Counted from the stretch's first letter, positions 15,860 through 24,781 are shown. The stretch: DNA of 64,000 nucleotides from Adhaeribacter soli (GCF_008727925.1 NZ_VTWT01000002.1:62001-126000), one strand, 5' to 3'. A program made the numbers and translations. Notes: generated by a model from the letters alone, not told the origin.

Positions 15860-17344
15860 ATGAATTTTACCCGCGACCTTTACGGAACTTCCCTCAGTTT
15901 ACTTACCGATCTTTACCAGCTTACCATGGCCTACGGCTACTGGAAAAGCGGCCTGGCCGAAAAAGAAGCCGTTTTTCATCTGTACTTCCGCAAAAATCCT
16001 TTCGAAGGCGGTTATGCTGTTTGTGCCGGCCTGGAATATGCCGTGCAATATTTGCAGAGTTTGCAGTTTTCGGAAGATGACCTGGCTTATTTAAGCAGTT
16101 TGAAAAGCGCTACGGGCCAGGAACTGTTCGAAACCGGTTTTATAAACTACCTCCGACAGCTGAAATTTACGTGCGATGTGGATGCCATTCCGGAAGGAAC
16201 CGTGGTGTTCCCGAACGAGCCCTTGATCCGCGTAACCGGTCCGCTGCTGCAGGCGCAACTTGTAGAAACCCCGCTCCTGACCCTGATCAATTTCCAGACT
16301 TTAATTGCTACCAAAGCTGCCCGCATTACCGAAGCCGCGCAAGGCGATCTGGTAATGGAATTCGGGATGCGGCGGGCTCAGGGCGTAGACGGTGCACTGG
16401 CGGCGGCAAGGGCCGTTTTTATAGGCGGGGCCAAAGCAACTTCCAACGTACTGGCCGGCAAGCTTTTCGGGTTTCCGGTAAAAGGCACGCACGCGCACAG
16501 CTGGGTAATGGCTTTCGAAGAGGAAGAAGAAGCGTTTGAAAAATATGCCGAAGCCTTCCCGAACGATTCCGTTTTTCTGGTAGATACTTACGACACGCTG
16601 GAAGGAGTAAAAAACGCTATTAAAGTGGCCCAAAAACTCCGGACCAAAGGTTCCGAACTGGCCGGCATCCGCCTCGACTCCGGCGACCTGACTTACCTGA
16701 GCCGGGAAGCCCGCAAATTATTAGATGAGGCCGGTTTTCCGAACGTTTCCATTGTGGCTTCCAACGACCTGGATGAATACCTGATCGCGGACCTAAAAAA
16801 ACAAGGCGCCCGGATCGATACCTGGGGCATCGGCACCAGACTGGTTACCGCGTACGACCAACCAGCTTTAGGGGGCGTTTATAAAATGGGGGCTTTAAGA
16901 GATGAGAAAGGAAACTGGCAATACAAACTGAAGCTGTCGGAACAACTGGCCAAAACCTCTACGCCGGGTGTATTACAGGTTAGGCGGTTTATTTCGGAGG
17001 AAAACAAGTTTGTGGCCGACATGATCTGCAACGAAGCGGAACCGCTGCCGGAGCAAGCCTTAATCATCGATCCGTTCGATTTTACCCATCGCAAAGCCAT
17101 CCCGGCCGGTACCCGCCACGAGGATCTGCTGATGCCGGTTTTCCGCGGCGGGGAACAGGTTTATAAACTGCCTTCCCTGCCGGAAATTCAGGCCAGAACG
17201 CAACAGCAGCTCCGGCAGCTTGATCCATCTTCCCGGCGTTTCCTGAACCCGCACGTGTACCCGGTCGGCCTGGAAGAAACCCTTTTTGAAATGAAAACGA
17301 ACCTGGTTTTAAGTTACCGGAAAACAGAAGCGGCCTCATCCTGA
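15860..17344 (+). CDS. pncB: Nicotinate phosphoribosyltransferase
   Basis: 494 aa, within the family range. It converts nicotinate and PRPP (with ATP) to nicotinate mononucleotide in the Preiss-Handler NAD salvage route. The diagnostic N-terminus SLLTDLYQLTMAYGYWKSG is present, followed by EFGMRRAQGVDGALAAARAV and IRLDSGDLTYLSREARKLLD, then SNDLDEYLI and the phosphate-binding GIGTRLVTA. Starts at ATG 15860, just upstream of the conserved N-terminus. The last codons and the TGA stop (17342-17344) form a perfect 13-bp hairpin (17326-17354) without a T-run. The CinA/PncC-like protein at 20153 belongs to the same NAD salvage theme. Confidence 0.96.
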   Translation: MNFTRDLYGTSLSLLTDLYQLTMAYGYWKSGLAEKEAVFHLYFRKNPFEGGYAVCAGLEYAVQYLQSLQFSEDDLAYLSSLKSATGQELFETGFINYLRQLKFTCDVDAIPEGTVVFPNEPLIRVTGPLLQAQLVETPLLTLINFQTLIATKAARITEAAQGDLVMEFGMRRAQGVDGALAAARAVFIGGAKATSNVLAGKLFGFPVKGTHAHSWVMAFEEEEEAFEKYAEAFPNDSVFLVDTYDTLEGVKNAIKVAQKLRTKGSELAGIRLDSGDLTYLSREARKLLDEAGFPNVSIVASNDLDEYLIADLKKQGARIDTWGIGTRLVTAYDQPALGGVYKMGALRDEKGNWQYKLKLSEQLAKTSTPGVLQVRRFISEENKFVADMICNEAEPLPEQALIIDPFDFTHRKAIPAGTRHEDLLMPVFRGGEQVYKLPSLPEIQARTQQQLRQLDPSSRRFLNPHVYPVGLEETLFEMKTNLVLSYRKTEAASS

Positions 17345-17354
17345 GGCCGCTTCT
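17326..17354 (+). other. Hairpin spanning the pncB stop codon
   Basis: AGAAGCGGCCTCA pairs perfectly with TGAGGCCGCTTCT across a 3-nt loop (TCC). The stop codon TGA is the first triplet of the right arm. No U-tract follows, so it may protect the 3' end rather than terminate. Confidence 0.7.
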
Positions 17355-17491
17355 GCATGGAAAATGGCATGTTAAATTTCAACCTAAAAAAATCATTTCG
17401 AAAGGCAAGTAGCAAGGCTGGAGTAACCACATAAATTCACAAACATTACAGTTATAAGCAATGGTACCAAATTAATTTAAACAACTGCCCG

Positions 17492-17600
17492 ACCAACTTA
17501 ATTATTAGCATTTGCTTGACGGGATTTGTAATCCCGTATTAACTGAGCCGTGGGATTTGTAATCCCACTTTCTAAAATTAACCTTGTCATGCACTACTAC
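17492..17600. repeat. Double-hairpin intergenic element, copy A
   Basis: Two consecutive hairpins, ACGGGATTTGTAATCCCGT (17519-17537) and GTGGGATTTGTAATCCCAC (17550-17568), sit between imperfect terminal inverted repeats (CAACTTAATTATTAG on the left, CTAAAATTAACCTTG on the right). Other copies: 25014-25130 and 63809-63905. Confidence 0.88.
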
Positions 17601-17641
17601 GATTGTCCTTTTGTAAGTCATCTATAAGTTCAAAGCTCCGA

Positions 17642-17713
17642 AATCACAAGATTCTTCCAGAATGACAGAAAAAGGAATGCGTATTATTCAAATTAGATTT
17701 GTCCTGATTCTTA
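17642..17713. repeat. Dispersed repeat: half of an inverted repeat plus a shared tail
   Basis: CACAAGATTCTTCCAGAATG matches 15645-15664. The following GGAATGCGTATTATTCAAAT and TTTGTCCTGATTCTT match 31131-31174. It lies in the 445-base gene-free region 17345-17789, together with element copy A. Confidence 0.75.
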
Positions 17714-17789
17714 ATTTTTAAAGAACCTTACCTACTTAAAAAACCTTACGTATTTCCAATCCAAATACTAACATCCAGATACCAATGTC

Positions 17790-19082
17790 TTAAAAAGTCC
17801 AGGGGTATAGATCTGGTGGTGCGTTGGTGGCCAAGGGGGTATGCAGTGGGTGCAGGGCTTCGGTTTCGTCTATGAACATAAAAGCATCGTAGCGTTCCGG
17901 TACTACCGAAGGCACGTAATTGCCGAAGCGTTCGGTTTTAGGGTCGTACACCACACCAATGGCCCGATGCCCGATAGTGTCGCGGAGTTCCGGGACATGC
18001 TTCAGGTCTTTGGAAAGAATGAGCTTGTCTTCCGGGCTTATTTCGTGCAGGAAATGCTCCCAGCTCCCGCGTTGCGCTTCCGGCACATCCATTTTCTGCA
18101 TGGGCGCGCCCCAGCTTTTTCCGGCAATCACGCTGCCTTTATAAGACCCGAAACCCACCGCAAAAACCTTGTCCCGGCCGTGTTGCTCGCGTACCAGCTG
18201 GCCTACGTTTAGCATACGGCTTCGGGCCATATCGGTAAAGCGGGCATCGCCGATGTGGGTATTATGCTCCCAGATAATGGCTTTGGCCTCCGGACCGTGG
18301 AATTGTAGCAGGCGGTTCAGGGTTTCTACCATGTGCTCGTCGCGCACGTTCCAGGAGTTAGAGCCTCCCTTCACCATGGCCCGGTAGTATTTTTCGGCAT
18401 TTACCGTTACCAAAGCATTTTGTTCGGTACTGAACTGGGCTTCGTTCTCTTTGTCGAGCGCGGCCGCTTTTTCCCGGATACGGGTAAGCAGATCCAGCAC
18501 TTCTTCCTCGCAATCCTGGGGCACAAAGGCAACGGCGCGGGCATATTCTTCCGGATCGTTGTTGAAGGGCTCGAAGCAATTTACCACCTTGCGGGCCGCT
18601 GTAACCAGTTCAGGGTCTTTGGCTTCCACGTAACTCAGGATCTCTTCCAGGCTTTCCCATAAACTGTACACATCCAGGCCGTAAAACCCGATCTTTTTGC
18701 TTACCGGTTTGGTCTGGTTATTTTCCTTCAGCCATTCCACCAACGCGGCTACTTCCCAGTTTCCCCACATCCAGGTTGGCCAGCGGTTAAAGTTCTGCAA
18801 AAGCTTGTGCACGGTATTGCTGCCGTCGGAATACCCCTTAACGTACCGGTTTACCAGGAAAGAATCGGGCCAGTCGCCTTCTACGGCAATAAAGTTAAAG
18901 CCTTTTTCCTGGATCAGGCGTTTGGAAATGGCAGTGCGCCAGGTATAGTATTCGGAAGTTCCGTGAGAGGCTTCGCCCAGCATTACAACCCGGGAATCGC
19001 CGATGGCTTCCATGAGGGGATTGAGGCTTTGCGCGTCTTCCAACAAATAGTGCCGAAAGGGTTTTTGATAGACCTTCTTCAT
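17790..19082 (-). CDS. Erythromycin esterase family protein
   Basis: 430 aa, typical of the Ere-like family (PF05139). The family signature GEASHGTSEYYTWRTAISKR (about residues 36-55) is followed by FIAVEGDWPD, FYGLDVYSLWESLEEIL, IIWEHNTHIGDARFTDM and ERYDAFMFIDETEALHPL. The Glu, His and Arg residues used by characterised Ere enzymes to activate water appear to be present. Chromosomal relatives in environmental bacteria are often not macrolide esterases, so the substrate is unknown. No signal peptide: cytoplasmic. The stop codon falls in a repeat also found at 15480 and 26173. Single gene, with no regulatory signal recognised. Confidence 0.9.
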   Translation of the reverse strand: MKKVYQKPFRHYLLEDAQSLNPLMEAIGDSRVVMLGEASHGTSEYYTWRTAISKRLIQEKGFNFIAVEGDWPDSFLVNRYVKGYSDGSNTVHKLLQNFNRWPTWMWGNWEVAALVEWLKENNQTKPVSKKIGFYGLDVYSLWESLEEILSYVEAKDPELVTAARKVVNCFEPFNNDPEEYARAVAFVPQDCEEEVLDLLTRIREKAAALDKENEAQFSTEQNALVTVNAEKYYRAMVKGGSNSWNVRDEHMVETLNRLLQFHGPEAKAIIWEHNTHIGDARFTDMARSRMLNVGQLVREQHGRDKVFAVGFGSYKGSVIAGKSWGAPMQKMDVPEAQRGSWEHFLHEISPEDKLILSKDLKHVPELRDTIGHRAIGVVYDPKTERFGNYVPSVVPERYDAFMFIDETEALHPLHTPLATNAPPDLYPWTF

Positions 19083-19281
19083 AATTTTCGAATTAAGTAA
19101 ACAGGTCTTAAATACTCTATTTCAGCGCCTTTCGTTGTTTTTTCGGCTTTTAACTGGTAAAGGATAGCGTTTCCGGTGGGGAGGGCACGGCATTTCCGGG
19201 CTGAATTTTTATAGTATTTTTCTAATTTAATTTATAACGTAATATATCAGATTGGATAAGTAAAAACAGCATCTAAGTACC

Positions 19282-19321
19282 AAAACAAAAGGCCGGAAAG
19301 TACTTTCCGGCCTTTTGTTTT
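19282..19321 (-). terminator. Strong terminator after the DUF4197 gene
   Basis: A perfect 19-bp inverted repeat (AAAACAAAAGGCCGGAAAG and its complement) with a 2-nt spacer, A-run and T-run flanks. Confidence 0.92.
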
Positions 19322-19347
19322 TTTTTTACTAATTGAATTTCTTCCAC

Positions 19348-20088
19348 TTAGCCTTTGCTGCCGAATACGCGTTTCAGCAGTTCGGTGGTTCGGGCAATCG
19401 GATTTTCTCGGATGTTAGCTTCCTCCTGGGCTACGAGCGTAAACAAACCGGCAATGGCTTTATCGGTAGCGTAAGCATTCAGGTCGGGGTTTACTTTCTG
19501 TACCAGTGGCACTTTATTGTAGGCTGTAATAATAGTGCCGTAATGCTTCGTGGCGTTTACTTTATCCAGCGACTTTTGAATGATCGGCTTAAAGGAAGCG
19601 GTTAGTTGCGGGGTGGTGGTGCGTTTCAGATATTGCGTTGCGGCATCCTTTTCTCCCCTCAGAATGTTCCAGACATCCCGGATGGTCAGGCTTTTTATGG
19701 CGGAAATGAAAATAGGTTTGGCGCTGGTAGCAGCATCTTCGGCGGCGCGGTTTAAGCTTACCACAAATTTATCGACCTCGCTGCCCATGCCCATGTTGCG
19801 TAAGGTGGTTTCCACTTTCTGAATTTCCGGCGGAAAAGGAATACGGATAAGGGAGTTGCCGTAATAGCCGTTGGTTTGCGAAGCCTGGGCGGTGCCTTTG
19901 GAGGTTCCCTGGATGAGGGCTTCTTTCAGACCGTTTGCTACTTCGGCTTCGGTTAAAGGCCGGTTGGTGGAACCCGTAGTTTTAGGCAGCCCCAAGCCGG
20001 AAACGTCGGGAATATTGAACTGGCCGGAGGCACAGGAAGAAAGCGAAGCAAAAAAAATGAGAAAAGAATAAAAACTTAACTTTTTCAT
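19348..20088 (-). CDS. DUF4197 family lipoprotein
   Basis: 246 aa from the ATG at 20088. An upstream in-frame start would add 32 residues but would bury the signal peptide MKKLSFYSFLIFFASLSSCA, whose SLSSC is a lipobox. The family pattern is clear: EVANGLKEALIQGTSKGTAQ, then LIRIPFPPEIQKVETTLRNM, NRAAEDAATSAKPIFISAIK, ATQYLKRTTTPQL and, at the C-terminus, EEANIRENPIARTTELLKRV. Helical, envelope-anchored protein with no known biochemical role. Divergently transcribed from cinA (64-bp gap). Strong terminator at 19282-19321. Confidence 0.92.
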   Translation of the reverse strand: MKKLSFYSFLIFFASLSSCASGQFNIPDVSGLGLPKTTGSTNRPLTEAEVANGLKEALIQGTSKGTAQASQTNGYYGNSLIRIPFPPEIQKVETTLRNMGMGSEVDKFVVSLNRAAEDAATSAKPIFISAIKSLTIRDVWNILRGEKDAATQYLKRTTTPQLTASFKPIIQKSLDKVNATKHYGTIITAYNKVPLVQKVNPDLNAYATDKAIAGLFTLVAQEEANIRENPIARTTELLKRVFGSKG

Positions 20089-20102
20089 ACGTATTAGGTG
20101 GT

Positions 20103-20110
20103 TAACTTTG
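20103..20110 (+). promoter_or_regulatory. Putative -7 box of cinA
   Basis: TAACTTTG matches TAnnTTTG, 42 nt upstream of the cinA ATG, in the 64-bp divergent spacer. No good -33 element. Confidence 0.4.
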
Positions 20111-20152
20111 AAGCATATTAAGTAGCAAGCTTTGCATAAACCCTGCCAGATT

Positions 20153-21397
20153 ATGAAACCGGTATTCGCAGAAATTATTACCATTGGCGACGAAATTCTT
20201 TACGGCCAGATAACCGATACCAACTCTGCCTGGCTGGGTACGGAACTCGGCCTGCTGGGGGTTCAGGTAAAACAGATTTCCTCCATAGCCGACAAAGCAA
20301 CCGACCTGATCGAAGCCCTGGAAGAAGCCATGAACCGGGCCGACCTGATATTAATAACCGGCGGCCTGGGCCCAACCCGCGACGATATTACAAAAAAAAC
20401 CTTAGCCGATTATTTTAAATGTGAGCTGAAACTGCACGAGCCTTCACTGGCCGACGTTACCGAACTTTTCCGGAGCCGCGGCCGCGAAATGACCGAAGCT
20501 AACCGTCAGCAGGCTTTTCTGCCGGAAAGCTGCATTCCGATCCGGAATATTATCGGTACGGCGCCGGGCATGTGGTTTGAGCATAAGGGCAAGATCATTG
20601 TTTCCATGCCGGGGGTGCCTTACGAAATGAAACGGATGATGACGGACCTGGTACTGCCGAAGATCAAAGAATCGTTCGAATTTCCGGTTATCATTCATAA
20701 GGTGATCCAGACCATTGGCATTGGCGAATCGTTCCTGGCGGACCAGCTTTCGGAATGGGAAGATGCTTTGCCGGAAAACATCAAACTGGCCTACCTCCCC
20801 CACCTGGCCGGCGTGCGGCTCCGCCTTACCGGTATCGGCTCCGACGCCGACGAACTGGAAGACCAATTGCTGAAAGAACTGAGCACGGTAAGTAACCTGA
20901 TTTCCAAACACATTTTTGCCTACGGCGAAGTAAGCCTGGAAGAAACCATCGGCATGCTGCTGCTGGCCCGCAACATGACCATTGCCACTGCCGAAAGCTG
21001 CACCGGCGGCTACGTAGCGCACAAACTAACCAGCATTCCGGGCAGTTCCATGTACTACATGGGCAGCATTCTGGCCTACGACAACGAGGTAAAAATAAAG
21101 CAATTGCAGGTAAAGCCGGAAACCATCGAACAGCACGGCGCCGTGAGCGAACAGGTAGTCCGGGAGATGGCTGAAAACGTGCGCAAGATTATAGGAACCG
21201 ATATTGGCATTGCCACCAGCGGCATTGCCGGTCCGGGCGGCGGCTCCGAAGATAAACCGGTGGGCACGCTTTGCATTGCCTATTCCGATGCCACCAAAAC
21301 CATCAGCAAAAAACTCTTCTTCAACAAAGACCGCGAACTAAACATCGAATTTACCACCATGAGCTTGCTGAACCTGGTGCGGCAGAGTCTGCCTTAG
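20153..21397 (+). CDS. cinA: CinA family protein (molybdopterin-binding domain plus nicotinamide-nucleotide amidase)
   Basis: 414 aa. The ATG at 20153 gives MKPVFAEIITIGDEILYGQI, the canonical family start; an in-frame ATG 21 nt upstream is not needed. The N-terminal MoCF-like domain (about 1-170) includes LILITGGLGPTRDDITKKTL. The C-terminal PncC-type domain (about 255-414) includes ATAESCTGGYVAHKLTSIPG, MGSILAYDNEVKIKQL and the GIATSGIAGPGGGSEDKPVG loop. Known family activities are NMN deamidation to nicotinate mononucleotide and ADP-ribose pyrophosphatase, i.e. pyridine nucleotide recycling. Neighbour pncB makes the same product, nicotinate mononucleotide. Confidence 0.96.
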   Translation: MKPVFAEIITIGDEILYGQITDTNSAWLGTELGLLGVQVKQISSIADKATDLIEALEEAMNRADLILITGGLGPTRDDITKKTLADYFKCELKLHEPSLADVTELFRSRGREMTEANRQQAFLPESCIPIRNIIGTAPGMWFEHKGKIIVSMPGVPYEMKRMMTDLVLPKIKESFEFPVIIHKVIQTIGIGESFLADQLSEWEDALPENIKLAYLPHLAGVRLRLTGIGSDADELEDQLLKELSTVSNLISKHIFAYGEVSLEETIGMLLLARNMTIATAESCTGGYVAHKLTSIPGSSMYYMGSILAYDNEVKIKQLQVKPETIEQHGAVSEQVVREMAENVRKIIGTDIGIATSGIAGPGGGSEDKPVGTLCIAYSDATKTISKKLFFNKDRELNIEFTTMSLLNLVRQSLP

Positions 21398-21452
21398 GTT
21401 CGACTGTTCGATTGTTCGATATTCGATTGTTCGACTTTTTTTCTGAATTATT

Positions 21453-21667
21453 TACCGTTATGCGGAGAGTTAGAGAAGCGCTCTCCGCATGGTTGGAGAG
21501 CCAATCTCCCGATTGGCGTTTGAAGCAGTTCTGATTTTAGAAGAATGTAAATTTCAAGATTGGATTGCTAATTGTTCCAAGTTGTTCGGTTTTGGTAATT
21601 ACGCCAATCGGGAGATTGGCTTTACGGAAATGCGTAGAGCACTTCGTTAACTCTACGCATAACGGAA
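21453..21667. repeat. Long inverted-repeat element (MITE-like)
   Basis: Left arm 21453-21518 and right arm 21602-21667 are 66 nt each and pair over most of their length. Each arm also folds on itself (ATGCGGAGAG/CTCTCCGCAT and ATGCGTAGAG/CTCTACGCAT) and ends inward with AGCCAATCTCCCGATTGGCG or its complement. The 83-nt centre is AT-rich. The element ends 17 nt before the next gene. A short TTCGATTGTTCGA tandem run (21409-21436) precedes it. Confidence 0.9.
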
Positions 21668-21684
21668 TAACGGAAAATGTTAAA

Positions 21685-22335
21685 ATGAAAAACTCACTCT
21701 TCTTTCTTACCATTGTGCTTGTTTTCTCAGGATGTAAAAAACCCGAACCAAAACAAGAAAAAGCTGAAAAGTCCAAGGAGAAAATTGAAGTACAGAATCC
21801 TTTAACCAGGCTGGAAAAGGATTTTAAATTCAGCCATTTAACTGCGTTCGAAATAGACACCTTTAATTGGGAAACCAGGCCAGGCAATTATGTTGAGCTA
21901 GATTCTCAAACATTCAGATTGGTCTGGCAGGATCCAAAAAGGAAATTCATCGGTCAAGGGAATGATCGGGATTACCTTTATTCATGGCAAACAAAAACGC
22001 CGGATAGAATAGAATTTGTAATTCTTTCCCAAGACGAAAGCAGTTACTGCGATCTCCTTCAGTATTGCATTTTCGACAAGAATGGCAAGGCTATCGACAA
22101 TTTCATCGTTGCTTCCAGTTGCGGAGATGGAGGTTGGAGTTACGAGTCCTCAGGGAAATTGATTGCCGAAAACAAATTCGAAATAAAAGGTACAGAGTCT
22201 GAAAGCGAACTTATCGGTTTAGAAAGCAATGAAACCATCGAAGGCGATTCAACTATAACGCATCTCACGATCGGCGAAAATGGCAAAGTAATGAAAGAAG
22301 AAATTTCAAAAGTTCATTTCAGAAAAAAGCTCTAA
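21685..22335 (+). CDS. Hypothetical lipoprotein
   Basis: 216 aa from the ATG at 21685. The frame extends 120 nt upstream, but that part is inside the inverted repeat, and the signal peptide MKNSLFFLTIVLVFSGC with lipobox FSGC (Cys17) starts here. A Lys/Glu-rich spacer (about 18-45) precedes a soluble domain with WQDPKRKFIGQGNDRDYLYS, CDLLQYCIFDKNGKAIDNF and VASSCGDGGW. Cys pairs could form disulphides. No family recognised. More AT-rich than cinA upstream; the inverted-repeat element directly in front may carry or disturb its promoter. Confidence 0.75.
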   Translation: MKNSLFFLTIVLVFSGCKKPEPKQEKAEKSKEKIEVQNPLTRLEKDFKFSHLTAFEIDTFNWETRPGNYVELDSQTFRLVWQDPKRKFIGQGNDRDYLYSWQTKTPDRIEFVILSQDESSYCDLLQYCIFDKNGKAIDNFIVASSCGDGGWSYESSGKLIAENKFEIKGTESESELIGLESNETIEGDSTITHLTIGENGKVMKEEISKVHFRKKL

Positions 22336-22530
22336 TGTAACAACGTGAATTTTAGGATTTAAGCAATCCAAAAATGCTATGGTTTTAAGCCGAAAAACTG
22401 GGTTCCAAATATTTCTATCTATCCATCCATTTTTACCCACCAGAACGCTATCCGTCCCACCACAAAAATCCAACATTCGAATCTCGAAAATTCGAACCTA
22501 CGAACCCGAGGTTAATTAGCTAAAATTATT

Positions 22531-22538
22531 ACCTTTGC
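22531..22538 (+). promoter_or_regulatory. Putative -7 box of the E2 gene
   Basis: TACCTTTG fits TAnnTTTG, 56 nt upstream of the ATG. No -33 match at 19 nt. Confidence 0.4.
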
Positions 22539-22594
22539 GACAGTTTTTGAACACATTCGAACAACGAATAACGACAAACGAACAACGAAAAAAT

Positions 22595-23959
22595 ATGGCA
22601 CTTGTAGAAATGCTGATGCCCAAAATGGGTGAGAGTATCATGGAAGGTACGGTTCTGAAATGGTTGAAGCAGGTTGGCGACACCATCGAGCAGGATGAAT
22701 CGGTACTGGAAGTAGCAACGGACAAAGTAGATACCGAAGTACCGGCCATTAATGCAGGTGTTTTAAAAGAGATTCTGGCCCAGGAAGGCGAAGTGGTTGC
22801 GGTAGGTAAACCAATTGCCATCATCAGCACCGGCGGCGACAACGGTCATGCAGGGGCTGCTCCGGCCGCGGCTGCTGTTTCGGCTCCTGCGCAAACGGCT
22901 ACAGCTACCGTAGCTGCTCCGGCAATGGCTGCTTCCGGCGGTTCGGTAGCAAAGTTAGACCAACCGGCTTCCGGCCGTTTCTATTCGCCGCTGGTACTTA
23001 ATATTGCCCGCGAAGAAGGTATCTCGATGCAGGAACTGGAATACATTCCGGGCACCGGCAAAGAAGGACGCGTATCTAAAAAAGACATTTTAGACTTCGT
23101 AGCCAACCGTGGCAAAGCTCCGGTTCAGGCGGCACCTCAGGTTAACGGCACGGCCCAAGCGGCTGCTCCGCAAGCGGCACCGGTTGCTGCTGCCCCGGCT
23201 CCTCAGGCTGCTCCACAGGTTTCTGCTACACCGGCTGCTTCTTACAGCGGTAACGTAGAGATCATCGAAATGGACCGCATGCGCAAAATGATCGCGCAAC
23301 GCATGGTAGACAGCAAGCGCATCAGCCCGCACGTTACTTCTTTCGTGGAAGCCGACATGACCAACATCGTGAACTGGCGGAACAAAATGAAGGACAGCTA
23401 CAAAAAACGCGAAGGCGAAAACCTGACCTTCACTCCGATCATCATCGAAGCCATTGTGAAAGCAATCAAAGATTTTCCGATGATCAATGTAAGCGTAGAT
23501 GGCGACCGCATCATTAAGAAACGCGACATCAACATTGGCGTGGCGGTTGCGCTGCCAAGCGGAAACCTAATCGTTCCGGTAATTCACAACGCCGACCAGA
23601 TGAACCTGAACGGTATAACCAAAAAGGTGAACGACCTGGCCAACCGCGCCCGCTTAAACAAACTTACGCCTGCCGACCTGGCTGAGCCTACTTACACCGT
23701 ATCGAACGTAGGTTCTTTCGGAAACGTAATGGGTACGCCGATCATCATGCAGCCACAAGTGGCTATTATGGCCGTTGGTGCGATCAAGAAAAAGCCGGCC
23801 GTAATCGAAACGCCGCAAGGCGACCTGATCGGTATCCGTCAGTTCATGTTCCTGAGCCACTCCTACGACCACCGCGTGGTTGACGGTTCTCTGGGCGGCA
23901 TGTTCGTACGCAAAGTAGCCGATTACCTGGAGAACTTCGATATGAACACTTCTATCTAG
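22595..23959 (+). CDS. 2-oxoacid dehydrogenase E2 (dihydrolipoamide acyltransferase)
   Basis: 454 aa from the ATG at 22595, at the start of the lipoyl domain; an earlier in-frame ATG adds 20 residues of no family similarity. A single lipoyl domain (about 1-80) has the modified Lys44 in EVATDKVDTEVPA. An Ala/Pro linker follows, then the peripheral E1/E3-binding domain (about 125-175, VLNIAREEGISMQELEYIPG), a second Ala/Pro-rich linker, and the catalytic domain (about 220-454) with SHSYDHRVVDG (His426, Asp430). It transfers acyl groups from lipoate to CoA. The substrate class (branched-chain, pyruvate or 2-oxoglutarate) cannot be decided; no E1 gene is adjacent. LpdA at 12758 is a plausible E3 partner. 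Confidence 0.95.
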   Translation: MALVEMLMPKMGESIMEGTVLKWLKQVGDTIEQDESVLEVATDKVDTEVPAINAGVLKEILAQEGEVVAVGKPIAIISTGGDNGHAGAAPAAAAVSAPAQTATATVAAPAMAASGGSVAKLDQPASGRFYSPLVLNIAREEGISMQELEYIPGTGKEGRVSKKDILDFVANRGKAPVQAAPQVNGTAQAAAPQAAPVAAAPAPQAAPQVSATPAASYSGNVEIIEMDRMRKMIAQRMVDSKRISPHVTSFVEADMTNIVNWRNKMKDSYKKREGENLTFTPIIIEAIVKAIKDFPMINVSVDGDRIIKKRDINIGVAVALPSGNLIVPVIHNADQMNLNGITKKVNDLANRARLNKLTPADLAEPTYTVSNVGSFGNVMGTPIIMQPQVAIMAVGAIKKKPAVIETPQGDLIGIRQFMFLSHSYDHRVVDGSLGGMFVRKVADYLENFDMNTSI

Positions 23960-23986
23960 TTTTACAGCTTAAAACGATACTATTTT

Positions 23987-24016
23987 AAAAAGCCCCGGAG
24001 CAATCCGGGGCTTTTT
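23987..24016 (+). terminator. Terminator of the E2 gene
   Basis: A 13-bp perfect stem AAAAAGCCCCGGA/TCCGGGGCTTTTT, loop GCAA. Confidence 0.9.
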
Positions 24017-24082
24017 AATTTATTCGAACTGACTTTTGTTAATTATTTTCTTTTGCTACCTTCCTGAAAATTAGCGCACGTT

Positions 24083-24781
24083 ATGATCAGCACGCTTTTC
24101 AGGTTTTTCCGCTATCTCCTTTTAGGTTTACCACTTGGTTTTACGAACTGTAAATCGATTTATTACACCCCGTTTATGCACCAGGTGCCCTTGCTGAAGG
24201 AAGAGGATGACTTCGTGTATTCCGGGGGCATTTCGGTTTCGGAGAATGAGACCTATATGGCGGAAAATAGCTATGCCGGTTCCATATCCGATAAAATAGG
24301 CATAGTGATCAATAATTCCATTCAGCTTTCACCTATAAGCGTGGGCTTTAATATGAGTGGCGGAGCGGGCTATTTTAAACCGGTAAATGCAAAGGAGAAC
24401 CTGATCTTCGAAACTTACGGCGGACTTGGCTATAACATGTTTTACAATGAAACCGGTACTTCAAATTTCTATCGTATTATTATTCAACCAGATTTTGGAT
24501 TCCGGCATAAGTATGTAGAAGCGGCCGTAGCTACGCGGATGGTGGCCATGTATTCCGATCCTTCCAACAAGCACCGGGCCGGCATGCGTGAATACAACAT
24601 CCATCAGGCTTACGATTTAAATGAAGGCATGTATTATATTTTTGAACCCGGTTTCGTTTTCCGCTTCGGCCTTGAGCACGTGAAACTACAGGTGCAGGTA
24701 GCAAGAGCAGCGCCTTTAACCTCCAAACCCATTTCCTACGACCGCCTGAGTTTTAATTTTGGTATTACTGTCAGGAATTAA
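24083..24781 (+). CDS. Hypothetical envelope protein, possible outer-membrane barrel lipoprotein
   Basis: 232 aa. A hydrophobic N-terminus with GLPLGFTNC may be a weak lipobox at about Cys23. The body opens with SIYYTPFMHQVPLLKEEDDF and then alternates short beta-rich segments (FVYSGGISVSE, SVGFNMSGGAGYF, ETYGGLGYNMF, IIIQPDFGFRHKYVEAAVA, YIFEPGFVFRFG). It ends in SFNFGITVRN, an aromatic-rich strand pattern seen in small outer-membrane barrels. No family was recognised with certainty. Monocistronic, after the E2 terminator; a long repeat-rich region follows. No regulatory signal was found. Confidence 0.7.
   Translation: MISTLFRFFRYLLLGLPLGFTNCKSIYYTPFMHQVPLLKEEDDFVYSGGISVSENETYMAENSYAGSISDKIGIVINNSIQLSPISVGFNMSGGAGYFKPVNAKENLIFETYGGLGYNMFYNETGTSNFYRIIIQPDFGFRHKYVEAAVATRMVAMYSDPSNKHRAGMREYNIHQAYDLNEGMYYIFEPGFVFRFGLEHVKLQVQVARAAPLTSKPISYDRLSFNFGITVRN

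Noticed and set aside
17790-19082. Macrolide resistance gene
   Set aside because: The family match is clear, but chromosomal environmental members often lack macrolide esterase activity and nothing mobile surrounds it.
20444-21022. 192-codon minus-strand open frame inside cinA
   Set aside because: Fully antisense to the conserved CinA domains; its residues reflect codon bias of the real gene.
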